DNA of 64,000 bases. Origin: Gammaproteobacteria bacterium (lineage in GTDB: Bacteria > Pseudomonadota > Gammaproteobacteria > DSM-19610). The notes beneath the pieces were generated by a model. The model searched no databases. It saw only the letters and a list, made by a program, of their open reading frames with translations, and was not told where the DNA came from. Below are positions 31,775-41,067 of the stretch, piece after piece (the stretch's first letter is position 1; every line of letters begins with the position of its first letter). The stretch is taken from the NCBI GenBank assembly GCA_026197075.1, contig JAPHQV010000025.1, positions 1-64,000 on the forward strand, read 5' to 3'. Made by a program: the position numbers and the translations under genes.

Positions 31775-32215
31775 ATGACCATCACATACCGGTGCCACCA
31801 CCGGGGACGGCACATAAATTCAAGACAATTTCACGAAGCGGCCAATGGGTGGTGATAATCAGGGCCGATTCCCGGGGATGCACTACGGCAGGTTGCGGAC
31901 CAGGTGGTGGGGCAGCCGCCGGCGGAGAAGAGGCCAGTGGAAGGCCGGTTCCAGCCGTCATTCCGGCATGCGCGGGACGGCATCAAGAATCCGGGGGATT
32001 GCTATGGTGGCGTGGCACTCATGAGGCGCGCAAGTCTAGTCGATCGGGCCGGTACGGGCAAGCCGGCGGGGCCTGCGTGGGCGACGCGTCCAATGGCCGC
32101 TGATCCTTTGCGCATACAAGCGCTTGGCCTGACTGACACCCTTCACGGCGTGTCACCGGAACCTGCTATCCTCTGAGGGACAGAGACCGCCAGATCCACA
32201 ATCCGGGAGATACAG
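31775..32215. other. 441-bp gene-free stretch between divergent sulP and thiamine-binding genes
   Basis: It holds a copy of the GTCATTCCGGC repeat at 31957-31977 and must carry promoters for both flanking genes. I see no convincing gene or RNA. Short open frames here have no family resemblance. Confidence 0.6.
31957..31977. repeat. Dispersed GTCATTCCGGC repeat (copy 3)
   Basis: GTCATTCCGGCATGCGCGGGA; related to copies at 12606 and 25496. Confidence 0.55.
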
Positions 32216-32494
32216 ATGCGCGCCACCGCGGAATTCCAGGTCGTACCCATTGGCGACGGCGTGTCCGTGCGCAACGAGATTCTGCGTGTCGTGGAATTGC
32301 TGAAAATGCATGACTTCCTGGTCGAAACCCATGCCTCGGGCACGAACATCGAGGGTGAGCTGGGCGATATCCTGGCCGCTGTCGCCCAGGTGCACGAGAC
32401 CCTGCACGAGGGCGGCACCATCAGGCTGGTCAGTTACCTGAAGCTGGAAACACGTACCGACAAGCCACCGACGCTGGCCGGCAAACGGCTGTAG
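32216..32494 (+). CDS. MTH1187/YkoF-type thiamine-binding protein
   Basis: 92 residues: RATAEFQVVPIGDGVSVRNEILRVVELL, VETHASGTNIEGELGDILAAVAQVHETLHEGG and VSYLKLETRTDK match the MTH1187 (DUF77) family along its length. These small ferredoxin-like proteins bind thiamine or related ligands and form tetramers. GGGAG is placed well before the ATG. The gene is divergent from sulP and 94 bases ahead of the pyruvate-kinase-like gene. Confidence 0.85.
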   Translation: MRATAEFQVVPIGDGVSVRNEILRVVELLKMHDFLVETHASGTNIEGELGDILAAVAQVHETLHEGGTIRLVSYLKLETRTDKPPTLAGKRL

Positions 32495-32588
32495 ACCCCG
32501 ATCGGGACAGTAACCTAGCGCCCGTTTCCTGACCATCGGTGGCTGGGCTGTAACCAATTTGTCATGCAAAGCTGGTATCCAGCAAGGT

Positions 32589-34490
32589 ATGCCGTACCCT
32601 GCTCATCCCGACCTGTCGCCGGAACAACTCCTAGACCGCCTGCTGGCACTGCGTGAGCAGGTGCGCCAGGGGGCGCAGCGTTGGCTGGCCCCTTTTGCCG
32701 ACCGTTATCCGGATTCCTTCAGTTCCGGGGCCACCAATCTCGCCCACTACCTGACCCTGCGGGCCATCGACCTCCGTCCCCTGCAGGCGGCCCTGGCGCG
32801 CCAGGGCCTGTCTTCTCTGGGCCGCACCGAGGCACAGGTGCTGACGGGGCTCAACCGCGTCATTCATGCCCTGCAACGCATTACCAGCCGTGAACCCGAG
32901 TCGGTGGAAGGTGATACCGCAAATCCCGGGGCGTCGGAGTTGGCCCACAACAGTGCGGCCCTGTTCGGCGCGCCACGGCAAGGCCGCGACGCACAGATCA
33001 TGGTCACCCTCCCCAGCGAAGCCGCCGATCAACCGGAACTGGTGCAGCGGCTGCTGGAGGCGGGCATGGATTGCGCCCGCATCAACTGCGCCCACGACGA
33101 CGCCCGGGCCTGGGAGCGAATGATTCGCCACCTGCGTCAGGCGGAGCAGGCGCTGGGCCGCCAATGCCGCCTCCAGATGGACCTGGCAGGCCACAAGCTG
33201 CGCACCGGGTCTCTGGCCCTGGAACCCGCCGTGGTACACCTCAAGCCCCGGCGCGATGCCCTCGGGCGCGTGGTGGAACCGGCCCGCATCGAACTGCTGC
33301 CCGAGAACGAGGCCGACGCGCCACTGCCCGCGCCGGGGCACGCGCGCCTCACCCTGAAATACGAACAGTTGTTGGCACTGCGACCCGGCGATCGGCTGTC
33401 CTTGCGGGACGCCCGTGGCAAGACGCGCAGCCTGTACATCACCATGCGCATGAACCACGGACTGCTGGCGGAATGCCATGGCGGATGCTACATCACACCC
33501 GAGACCACCCTGGCCGTGGAGCGTCCCCAGGGCAAGCAACAGTGGCTGCGGATCGCGGAGGGCCTGTACCTGGGCGGCTTCTCGCGGGAAACGGTGGAGA
33601 TACGTCTGTTCAAGGGCGACCGGCTCCTGCTTGCCCGTAACAACCTGCCGGGCGAACCGGCGCGCCTGGACACCGACGGGCGGGTGACCCGCCCGGCCCA
33701 TGTGGGCTGCACCACACCGGAGGTGCTGGATCGCCTGCAGCCCGGGCAGGCGGTCTGGCTCGATGACGGCATGCTGGGCGGCATCATCGACCGTATCGAC
33801 GAGGCCGGTGCGCAGCTCATCATTACCCATTGCCGGCCACGAGGCGTGCGCCTGCTGGAGGACAAGGGTCTGAATTTTCCCGGCGCCGACCTGGGCCTAC
33901 CCCCCCTCAGTCGCCAGGACCTCGACGACCTGGATTTCATCGCCAGCCATGCCGACCTGGTGGGCTTCTCCTTCGTGGAAAGCCACGCGGACATGCTGGC
34001 CCTGCAACAGGCGTTGGCGGAGCGGGGCGCCACGAAGCTGGGCATCGTGGCCAAGATCGAGACCCGCCGCGCCTTCGAGCACCTGCCCGAGATCCTGCTC
34101 GGCAGCCTGGGCGATCAGCGCCTGGGTATCATGATCGCACGCGGCGATCTGGCGGTGGAGATGGGCGGCGAGCGCCTGGCTGAAGTGCAGGAAGAAATCC
34201 TGTGGCTGTGCGAAGCCGCCCATGTTCCCGTGATCTGGGCCACCCAGGTACTCGAGAGCCTGGCCAAGAAGGGTATCGTCAGTCGCCCGGAACTCACCGA
34301 CGCCGCCATGTCCGGGCGCGCCGATTGCGTCATGCTCAACAAGGGGCCCTATATCCTCCAGGCGGTTCACACCCTGGACGACATCCTGCGTCGCATGCAG
34401 GAGCACCAATGCAAGAAAACCGCACACCTGCGCGGCCTGCGCCTCGCGGGCTATGGCGCCCCCTCGTCCGGGTATCGCGCGGCGGGCTGA
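32589..34490 (+). CDS. Atypical pyruvate-kinase-family protein
   Basis: 633 residues from an ATG at 32589 (a TTG at 32559 is also open). The first 130 residues are a helical region with no resemblance to pyruvate kinase. The PK-like barrel follows: AQIMVTLPSEAADQPELVQRLLEAGMDCARINCAH (R164-I-N instead of RINFSHG), an unusual expanded B-domain region, then GIVAKIETRRAFEHL (Lys489, Glu491), LGIMIARGDLAVEMGG and VPVIWATQVLESLAKKG. The protein ends soon after RADCVMLNKGPYILQAVHTLDDIL, so the C-terminal allosteric domain of ordinary pyruvate kinase is missing. Catalytic residues look retained, but substrate and direction are uncertain. Confidence 0.75.
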   Translation: MPYPAHPDLSPEQLLDRLLALREQVRQGAQRWLAPFADRYPDSFSSGATNLAHYLTLRAIDLRPLQAALARQGLSSLGRTEAQVLTGLNRVIHALQRITSREPESVEGDTANPGASELAHNSAALFGAPRQGRDAQIMVTLPSEAADQPELVQRLLEAGMDCARINCAHDDARAWERMIRHLRQAEQALGRQCRLQMDLAGHKLRTGSLALEPAVVHLKPRRDALGRVVEPARIELLPENEADAPLPAPGHARLTLKYEQLLALRPGDRLSLRDARGKTRSLYITMRMNHGLLAECHGGCYITPETTLAVERPQGKQQWLRIAEGLYLGGFSRETVEIRLFKGDRLLLARNNLPGEPARLDTDGRVTRPAHVGCTTPEVLDRLQPGQAVWLDDGMLGGIIDRIDEAGAQLIITHCRPRGVRLLEDKGLNFPGADLGLPPLSRQDLDDLDFIASHADLVGFSFVESHADMLALQQALAERGATKLGIVAKIETRRAFEHLPEILLGSLGDQRLGIMIARGDLAVEMGGERLAEVQEEILWLCEAAHVPVIWATQVLESLAKKGIVSRPELTDAAMSGRADCVMLNKGPYILQAVHTLDDILRRMQEHQCKKTAHLRGLRLAGYGAPSSGYRAAG

Positions 34491-34496
34491 GCCCGG

Positions 34497-35846
34497 CTAG
34501 CGCATGGTCACCAGTTCCTCGGCGCTGGTGGGATGGATGGCCACGGTGTCGTCGAGGTCCTGCTTGGTGGCGCCCATGCGGATGGCCACGGCGAAACCCT
34601 GCAGCATCTCGTCGGCGCCGTCGCCGATGATGTGGCAGCCCACCACCTTCTCCTGGGCACCCACGGTCACCAGTTTCATGGCGGTCTGGCGCTTGTGCTC
34701 CACCGGCGCGTAGTACATGGGGGTGAAACGGGTCTGGTAGATCTTCACGGCGTCGCCATGGGTGGCGCGCGCCTCGTCCTCGGTCAGCCCCACCGTGCCG
34801 ATGGGCGGGTGGCTGAACACCACGGTGGAGATGTGTTCGTAGACCAGGCGCCGCTCCTTCATGCCACCGAACAGGCGGTCGCCAAGGCGGCGCCCGGCGG
34901 CGATGGCCACCGGGGTGAGGGCCGGCTTGCCGGTGACGTCACCCACCGCGTAGATACCCGGCACATTGGTGTTCTCGAAGTCATCGGAGGGCACGAAGCC
35001 GTCCTCCGTCATCGCCACACCCGCTGCGGCGAGGTCCAGATCGGCCGTGAGCGGGTTGCGACCGATGGCCCAGACGATCTGGTCGAAGCCTTCCAGGCGC
35101 TGGCCGTTGGTGGTCTCGATGCACAGGCTGCCATCGTCCTGTTTCGTCACCGCCGCCACCTGGCTGCCCGCCAGGATGCCGATGCCGTCGTTGAGCATCT
35201 CTTCCATCAGGCTTTCGCGCAGCATGGCGTCGAAGTTGCGCAGCAGGTGTTCCTTGCGCAGCAGCATGGTGACGTCGGAGCCCAGGGCGTTGAGGACGCC
35301 GGCCAGCTCCACGGCGATGTAGCCGGCGCCCACCACCGCCACGCGGCGTGGCAGGGCCTCCAGGTCGAAGAAGCCATCGGAGGTGATGCCCAGTTCGGCA
35401 CCGGGGATGTCGGGCAGGGCAGGGGTACCACCCACGGCGATAACGATGTGATCGGCGGTGTAGCGCTGCCCCTCCACCTCCAGGGTATGGGCATCGACGA
35501 AGCGGGCCTGGCCGGGGATCTCATCAATATCGGAGTCGGCGAGGTAGGTGTGGTACCAGCCGTTGATGCCCTGCACGTAGCCGTCGCGGGCCTGTTTCAG
35601 TGTCGCCCAGTCGAAGCTGGGGGTATCGAAACGGAATCCGTAGCCGGCGGCGTCCTGCAGGGTATGGGCGATGGAGGCCCCGAACCACATCACCTTCTTG
35701 GGCACGCAGCCGACGTTGACGCAGGTGCCACCGAGCGGACCCTTCTCGATGACGGCGCATTTCGCACCATGTTTGGCGGCGCGCTCGGCCACGGACAGGC
35801 CGCCGCTGCCGGCACCGATGGCGATGAGATCATAGTGATTGGGCAT
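34497..35846 (-). CDS. gor: Glutathione reductase
   Basis: 449 residues, as in E. coli Gor. [24 protein letters not shown] binds [16 protein letters not shown] holds the redox disulfide, [17 protein letters not shown] binds the nucleotide, [22 protein letters not shown] contacts FAD and the C-terminal [12 protein letters not shown] contains the active-site His-Glu pair from the partner subunit. It keeps glutathione reduced with NADPH. It is convergent with the pyruvate-kinase-like gene (six bases apart) and divergent from phoX. The frame extends 17 codons upstream but the chosen start fits the family. Confidence 0.95.
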   Translation of the reverse strand: MPNHYDLIAIGAGSGGLSVAERAAKHGAKCAVIEKGPLGGTCVNVGCVPKKVMWFGASIAHTLQDAAGYGFRFDTPSFDWATLKQARDGYVQGINGWYHTYLADSDIDEIPGQARFVDAHTLEVEGQRYTADHIVIAVGGTPALPDIPGAELGITSDGFFDLEALPRRVAVVGAGYIAVELAGVLNALGSDVTMLLRKEHLLRNFDAMLRESLMEEMLNDGIGILAGSQVAAVTKQDDGSLCIETTNGQRLEGFDQIVWAIGRNPLTADLDLAAAGVAMTEDGFVPSDDFENTNVPGIYAVGDVTGKPALTPVAIAAGRRLGDRLFGGMKERRLVYEHISTVVFSHPPIGTVGLTEDEARATHGDAVKIYQTRFTPMYYAPVEHKRQTAMKLVTVGAQEKVVGCHIIGDGADEMLQGFAVAIRMGATKQDLDDTVAIHPTSAEELVTMR

Positions 35847-35954
35847 ATAGAGGCCTTCGCATTCCGGGTACCGAAAACCGCATTCTACTGGCTGCACCGC
35901 ACCAGCGACAGGGGCTCACTGGATTGGGTAATACCCGCGGGTGCTCAACGACCA

Positions 35955-35983
35955 TGTCATCCCATTGTAATGACTCTTTAATG
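35955..35983 (+). promoter_or_regulatory. Candidate PHO box upstream of phoX
   Basis: TGTCAT (35955) and TGTAAT (35966) are 11 bases apart, the spacing of PhoB half-sites in the consensus CTGTCAT-N4-CTGTCAC. A third, weaker unit TTTAATG follows at 35977, again 11 bases on. A possible -10 TAGAGT is at 36004. The gene served is a predicted secreted phosphatase, which fits PhoB control. Confidence 0.55.
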
Positions 35984-36056
35984 GTCCAGTCGCAATGACT
36001 GACTAGAGTTCCAGATTCCAGCTCTTCCCAACCTTCATGCCGCAGGGAGTCACATC

Positions 36057-38087
36057 GTGAAAGACAACAGCCGTGATCTGATGCTCGCCGACAATGGCGA
36101 CGAGGAACTGAGTAACCATTCCGGCAACCCCGATTTCGCCTCCGTCCTGGAAAAACGCATGTCGCGCCGTGACATAATGCGCGGCAGTCTGGCCGCCGCC
36201 GTGGCTGGCGTATTCGCCGCCAGCGGCGCCGGAACCGCCCTTGCCCGGCCCGGCTTCCTGCCACCCCAGGCCAAGGGTCGTCCGCCCTTCGGCCTCAAGG
36301 GTGAACTGGGCTTCACCCCGGTGCCCGTGTCCATCGCAGACACCACCGTCGTGCCCGCTGGCTATAGCGCCAAACCCTTCCTGCCCTGGGGTACACCCAT
36401 CTGTGGCCATTATCCTGCGTACCTTGAGGGTGGTCTGAACAGTGGTGCCGATCAGGAATGCCAGATCGGGATGAACCACGACGGCATCCACTACTTCCCC
36501 ATGGGCCGTGGTGACAAGGCAAGCCGCCATGGTCTCATCTGCATGAACCACGAATACATCGACCAGCCCAAGCTGCACCCCAACGGCCCCACGGTGGTCA
36601 ACGGTGTGCGCGTGGTCGAGGACGAGGTACGCAAGGAAATCGCCGCCCATGGCGTGTCCGTGGTGGAAGTGCGCGAAGTCGCCCATGGCAACTGGGAAGT
36701 GGTCAAGGGCCAGTACAACCGCCGCATCACCGCTGGCACCCCCATGGAGATCCGCGGCCCCGTGCGTGGTTCCGACCTGGTCAAGACCCAGTACAGCCCC
36801 AAGGGCACCATGACCCGCGGCACCATCAACAACTGCGCCCATGGCTATACCCCCTGGGGCACCTACCTCACCTGCGAGGAAAACTGGGCCGGCTACTTCA
36901 CCAACAAGACCGGACGCCCGCGTGAGCACAGCCGCTACGGCGTGCGCACCGGTTCCACCCGCTACGGCTGGGATAGCGTCTCCCACATCGACGAGTACGC
37001 CCGTTTCGATGCCTCCGCCCTTGGCAACAGCGCCGTGGAAGACTATCGCAACGAACCCAACGGTCAGGGCTGGATCGTGGAGATCGATCCCTTCGATCCT
37101 GCCAGCACCCCGATCAAGCGCACCAGCATGGGCCGTTTCGCTCACGAGGGTGTGGTATTCGCACCGGCGAAGGCCGGCCAACCGCTGGCCTTCTACTCCG
37201 GTGACGATGCCCAGAACGAATACATCTACAAGTTCGTCACCGAGGGGCGTTACCAGCCCGGCCGCACCAGTGGTGACATCCTGGACAAGGGCACCCTGTA
37301 CGTGGCCGTGTTCCACGACGACGGCAGTGGTGAATGGCGCGCCCTGGATCTCCGTGACCCGCGCTTTCGTGCCGCGGCCGCCTCCGCCGGCGTCGAGTTC
37401 AAGGACCAGGCCGATGTACTGGTGAACACCCGCCTGGCGGCCGACGTGATTGGGGCCACCAAGATGGACCGCCCGGAATGGGGCGCGGTGCATCCCCAGA
37501 CCAACGAGGTCTACTTCGCACTGACCAACAACTCCAGCCGTGGCGGCGCGAGCAACCCGGTGGATGCCGCCAATCCCCGCGCCAACAGCGCCTTCGGCCA
37601 CATCATCCGCTGGCGCGAACGGGGCAACCGTCCCTGGGCCCTGCAGTTCAACTGGGACATCTTCCTGCTGGCGGGACCTGCGGACGACAGCCGCAAGCTG
37701 GATGGCGAGCCGCTGGACGACACCAACATCGTGGCCAGCCCCGATGGCCTGTGGTTCGACCACCAGGGCGTGCTGTGGATCCAGACGGACATGGGCGGCA
37801 GCCAGCAGCGTGCCGAACAGGGCCGCTTCGGCAACAACCAGATGCTGGCGGCGAATCCCTACACCGGTGAGATGCGGCGCTTCTTCGTCGGCCCCCTGGG
37901 GCAGGAGACCACCGGCGTCATCACCACGCCGGACAGCCGCACCATGTTCGTCAACATCCAGCACCCCGGCGAGAGCGGCGAGGTCTACCCGCAAGTCGCC
38001 TCCCACTGGCCCGATGGCGGCAATGCCCGCGCCCGCTCCGCCACGGTGATCATCACCAAGGATGATGGTGGCGTGGTCGGCAACTGA
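36057..38087 (+). CDS. phoX: PhoX-family (DUF839) Tat-exported alkaline phosphatase
   Basis: 676 residues from a GTG start with GGGAG upstream. A twin-arginine signal, SRRDIMRG at residues 36-43, precedes a hydrophobic stretch ending ALARPG. The mature protein has PhoX landmarks: FLPWGTPI, IGMNHDGIHYFP, HGLICMNHEY, NNCAHGYTPWGTYLTCEENWAGYF, GRFAHEGVVFAP, AFYSGDDAQNEYIYKFV, RLAADVIGATKMDRPEWGAVHPQTNEVYFALTNN and LWIQTDMGG. PhoX enzymes use calcium and iron to release phosphate from organic esters and are exported folded. A candidate PHO box lies 100 bases upstream and a terminator follows the stop. Confidence 0.93.
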   Translation: MKDNSRDLMLADNGDEELSNHSGNPDFASVLEKRMSRRDIMRGSLAAAVAGVFAASGAGTALARPGFLPPQAKGRPPFGLKGELGFTPVPVSIADTTVVPAGYSAKPFLPWGTPICGHYPAYLEGGLNSGADQECQIGMNHDGIHYFPMGRGDKASRHGLICMNHEYIDQPKLHPNGPTVVNGVRVVEDEVRKEIAAHGVSVVEVREVAHGNWEVVKGQYNRRITAGTPMEIRGPVRGSDLVKTQYSPKGTMTRGTINNCAHGYTPWGTYLTCEENWAGYFTNKTGRPREHSRYGVRTGSTRYGWDSVSHIDEYARFDASALGNSAVEDYRNEPNGQGWIVEIDPFDPASTPIKRTSMGRFAHEGVVFAPAKAGQPLAFYSGDDAQNEYIYKFVTEGRYQPGRTSGDILDKGTLYVAVFHDDGSGEWRALDLRDPRFRAAAASAGVEFKDQADVLVNTRLAADVIGATKMDRPEWGAVHPQTNEVYFALTNNSSRGGASNPVDAANPRANSAFGHIIRWRERGNRPWALQFNWDIFLLAGPADDSRKLDGEPLDDTNIVASPDGLWFDHQGVLWIQTDMGGSQQRAEQGRFGNNQMLAANPYTGEMRRFFVGPLGQETTGVITTPDSRTMFVNIQHPGESGEVYPQVASHWPDGGNARARSATVIITKDDGGVVGN

Positions 38088-38175
38088 TCAGGACGACCTC
38101 CCGGGGAAGGGATTCCCCGTCTCCTCGCTTCAGCCGACCCGCAACGGGCGGATACAGGATCCCACCTGAAGCCCT

Positions 38176-38204
38176 GATGGCCCGCTTGCCGGGCCATCTT
38201 TTTT
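38176..38204 (+). terminator. Intrinsic terminator downstream of phoX
   Basis: GATGGCCCG (38176-38184) and CGGGCCATC (38190-38198) form a perfect 9-bp stem with a 5-base loop, followed by six T. Confidence 0.9.
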
Positions 38205-38284
38205 GCCCGTGGTCCTTGTGGTGGTTTCCGGGCCGGGAATTGCTACAGTAGCCTGCATCGCAAGCCCAATATCGGACAACCGCC

Positions 38285-40324
38285 ATGGACAACCCCCTGC
38301 TCGACCTCCAGGACCTGCCACCTTTCAGCCGTATCCGCCCCGAACAGGTGGAACCGGCCATCGACCAGCTGCTGACCGAAGCGCGCCAGGCCATCGAGGT
38401 CCTGCTGGCGGCCAACGAGACCTATAGCTGGGACAACCTGGTACGTCCCCTGGAGGACATCGAGGACCGCCTCAACCGCGCCTGGTCGCCGGTCGGCCAC
38501 CTAAACGCCGTCATGAACAGCGACGCCCTGCGCGCCGCCTACAATGCCTGCCTGCCCAAGCTGAGCGCCTACGGCACCGAGTTGGGCCAGCACGAGGGGC
38601 TGTTCCGTGCCTACCGGCAGATCGCCGAGGGGGAGGAGTACACACGCCTCGACGCGGCCCAGCGCCGCGTCATCGACAACGCCCTGCGTGACTTCCGCCT
38701 GTCCGGCATCGAGCTGGAGCCTGCCCAACGGGAACGCTACAAGGTCATCCAGCAGGAGCTTTCGGCGCTGCAATCGAAATTCTCCGAGAATCTGCTCGAC
38801 GCCACCCAGGCCTGGACCCGGCAGGTGCTCGACGAGAGCGAGCTGGCCGGCCTTCCCGACAGCGCCAAGGCCCTCGCGCACCAGACGGCCGAACAGCGCG
38901 ACATGGAAGGCTGGGTGTTCACCCTGGAATTCCCGTCCTATTACCCTGTGCTCACCTATGCCGACAACCGCCACCTGCGTGAGGAACTCTATACCGCCTA
39001 CGTGACCCGTGCCTCGGACTCCGGCCCCCATGCCGGGCGCTGGGACAACGGCCCGCTGATGGAGAGGATCCTCGCGCTGCGCCATGAAGTGGCACGGCTG
39101 CTTGGCTACGACAACTATGCCGAGCGCGCCCTGGCCACACGCATGGCGGAGACCACCGACCAGGTGCTGGGTTTCCTGCAGGATCTCGCGGATCGTTCCC
39201 TGCCGGCGGCGCGCGAGGACCTGGAGGCGGTGCGCGCCTTCGCCGCGGACGAATTCGGCGTGAACGAGCTGGAGGCCTGGGACGTACCCTACTATTCGGA
39301 AAAGCTGCGCCAGGCCCGCTATGCCATCTCCCAGGAGGAGCTGAAACCCTATTTCCCCGTCACCCGCGTGCTGAGCGGCATGTTCGCCGTGGTGGAACGC
39401 CTGTACGGCATCCGCATCCAGGAACGCGGTGGCGTCGATGTCTGGCACCCGGACGTGCACTTCTACGAGATCGAGGATGCCGACGGACGACTGCGCGGCC
39501 AGTTCTACCTTGACCTCTTCGCCCGCCCCAACAAGCGCGGCGGCGCCTGGATGGATGAATGCATCTCACGCCGGGTGCGCGACGAGCAGGTGCAGACCCC
39601 GGTGGCCTACCTGACCTGCAATTTCTCGCCACCCATCGGTGCGCAGCCGGCCCTGCTCACCCACGACGAGGTGACCACCCTGTTCCACGAGTTCGGCCAC
39701 GGCCTGCACCACATGCTCACCCGCATCGATTACCTGCCGGTGGCCGGCATCAGCGGCGTGCCCTGGGACGCGGTGGAACTGCCCAGCCAGTTCATGGAGA
39801 ACTGGTGCTGGGAGCGCGAGGCCCTGGACCTCATCGCCGGCCATTTCGAGACCGGCGCCAAACTGCCGGATAACCTCTATCAACGCATGATGGAAGCGCG
39901 CAACTTCCAGTCTGCCATGCAAATGGTGCGGCAGCTGGAGTTCTCCATCTTCGACTTCCGCATCCACCATGAATACGATCCGGCTCGCGGTGGTCGCGTC
40001 TACGACATCCTCGACGAGGTGCGCCGGCAGGTGGCGGTCATGCAACCGCCTTCCTTCAACCGTTTTCCGCACAGCTTCTCGCACATCTTCGCCGGCGGCT
40101 ACGCGGCGGGCTACTACAGCTACAAGTGGGCCGAGGTACTGAGTGCCGATGCCTTCTCCGCCTTCGAGGAAACCGGCATCTTCGATCGCGAGACCGGCCT
40201 GCGCTTCCTCGCCAGCGTGCTGGAGCAGGGCGGTTCGCGCGAACCCATGGAGCTGTTCATCGAGTTCCGTGGACGCGAGCCCAGCATCGACGCATTGCTG
40301 CGTCACAGCGGGCTGGCGGCCTGA
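38285..40324 (+). CDS. prlC: Oligopeptidase A (M3 metallopeptidase)
   Basis: A 679-residue cytosolic zinc peptidase. The HEXXH motif is in LFHEFGHGLHHML, with the third ligand downstream in the GISGVPWDAVELPSQFMENWCWE region. The helical N-terminal domain (FSRIRPEQVEPAIDQLLTEARQAIEVLL) and C-terminal FSHIFAGGYAAGYYSYKWAEVLSADAFSAF are family hallmarks. It degrades short peptides, including cleaved signal peptides. The length equals E. coli OpdA (680). Confidence 0.96.
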   Translation: MDNPLLDLQDLPPFSRIRPEQVEPAIDQLLTEARQAIEVLLAANETYSWDNLVRPLEDIEDRLNRAWSPVGHLNAVMNSDALRAAYNACLPKLSAYGTELGQHEGLFRAYRQIAEGEEYTRLDAAQRRVIDNALRDFRLSGIELEPAQRERYKVIQQELSALQSKFSENLLDATQAWTRQVLDESELAGLPDSAKALAHQTAEQRDMEGWVFTLEFPSYYPVLTYADNRHLREELYTAYVTRASDSGPHAGRWDNGPLMERILALRHEVARLLGYDNYAERALATRMAETTDQVLGFLQDLADRSLPAAREDLEAVRAFAADEFGVNELEAWDVPYYSEKLRQARYAISQEELKPYFPVTRVLSGMFAVVERLYGIRIQERGGVDVWHPDVHFYEIEDADGRLRGQFYLDLFARPNKRGGAWMDECISRRVRDEQVQTPVAYLTCNFSPPIGAQPALLTHDEVTTLFHEFGHGLHHMLTRIDYLPVAGISGVPWDAVELPSQFMENWCWEREALDLIAGHFETGAKLPDNLYQRMMEARNFQSAMQMVRQLEFSIFDFRIHHEYDPARGGRVYDILDEVRRQVAVMQPPSFNRFPHSFSHIFAGGYAAGYYSYKWAEVLSADAFSAFEETGIFDRETGLRFLASVLEQGGSREPMELFIEFRGREPSIDALLRHSGLAA

Positions 40325-40372
40325 ATCCGATTTCCGGTACCCAGAACCGCTATAGAGGACTTGTACGCAGGC

Positions 40373-40543
40373 TCAGGGCGCGGGCGGACGCCGGCGCCCG
40401 AAGATCAATGCCAGCACGAACAGCACCAGGAAGATAAAGAAGAGAATCTGCGCGATCCCGGCCGCGGCGCCGGCAATGCCGCCAAAACCGAGTACCGCCG
40501 CGATCAGGGCGATGACGAAGAATGCGATGGCCCAGCTCAACAT
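40373..40543 (-). CDS. DUF1328 small membrane protein (YtjA family)
   Basis: A 56-residue protein, [20 protein letters not shown] at the start, with two hydrophobic segments ([24 protein letters not shown] and [17 protein letters not shown]) and a basic RRR-PP tail. This is the standard pattern of DUF1328. A consensus AAAGGAGGTG lies upstream. Family members are often stress-induced, but the function is unknown. It is downstream of a small lipoprotein gene on the same strand with a terminator between them. Confidence 0.88.
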   Translation of the reverse strand: MLSWAIAFFVIALIAAVLGFGGIAGAAAGIAQILFFIFLVLFVLALIFGRRRPPAP

Positions 40544-40571
40544 GAGCACACCTCCTTTGTGACGGGAAAAA

Positions 40572-40624
40572 CAGGTGCCGTAATGGCCGGACGCCGCACC
40601 GGTGCCCGGCCATTACGGCACCTG
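40572..40624 (-). terminator. Strong hairpin with T run after the small lipoprotein gene
   Basis: Perfect 19-bp arms CAGGTGCCGTAATGGCCGG (40572-40590) and its complement (40606-40624). Read on the minus strand it starts seven bases after the lipoprotein stop and is followed by GTTTTT with no spacer, as expected for rho-independent termination. Confidence 0.85.
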
Positions 40625-40631
40625 CGCGATA

Positions 40632-40829
40632 TCAGGGCTTGTCCGTGGCATCCTCAATGGCGTCGCCGGCCTCCTCCATCGCCTCTTCGGCCTTGTCGCC
40701 GGCCTCTTCCACGGTCTCATCGATGTTACGTCCGGCCTCCTCCATGGGGCCTTCCTGCCGTTCACAGCCGCTCAGCAACAATGCCAGCAACCCGGCGGCG
40801 AGCATCCATTTCCATGTCAGTCGGTTCAT
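40632..40829 (-). CDS. Small Glu/Ala-rich lipoprotein
   Basis: 65 residues. A lipoprotein signal MNRLTWKWMLAAGLLALLLSGC has a good lipobox (LLSGC). The mature 44 residues are a repeated acidic helix (MEEAGRNIDETVEEAGDKAEEAMEEAGDAIED), probably a single amphipathic coiled coil. GGGAG precedes the ATG. The function is unknown; small acidic lipoproteins of this type accompany DUF1328/CsbD stress proteins in other genomes. Confidence 0.8.
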   Translation of the reverse strand: MNRLTWKWMLAAGLLALLLSGCERQEGPMEEAGRNIDETVEEAGDKAEEAMEEAGDAIEDATDKP

Positions 40830-41067
40830 CTTGATCTCCCAAAGGTTTGGTCAGCGATACGTCATGATCATCATATCCATTCCAGACTAACCATAGCAGA
40901 TCCTGCGGGCTCCCTAAGGTGACGCGGACAGGGTTACATCAGAGAGTCCTTACACGTATCAAGAAATTTTGTGGTATTTTCCTGCTCGTTCATTGTCGCG
41001 CGCCACACGGGGACAACCCGGCCGTCTTTCCCTACAATGTCCCACCGGACCCTGCCCTGGAAACGCC

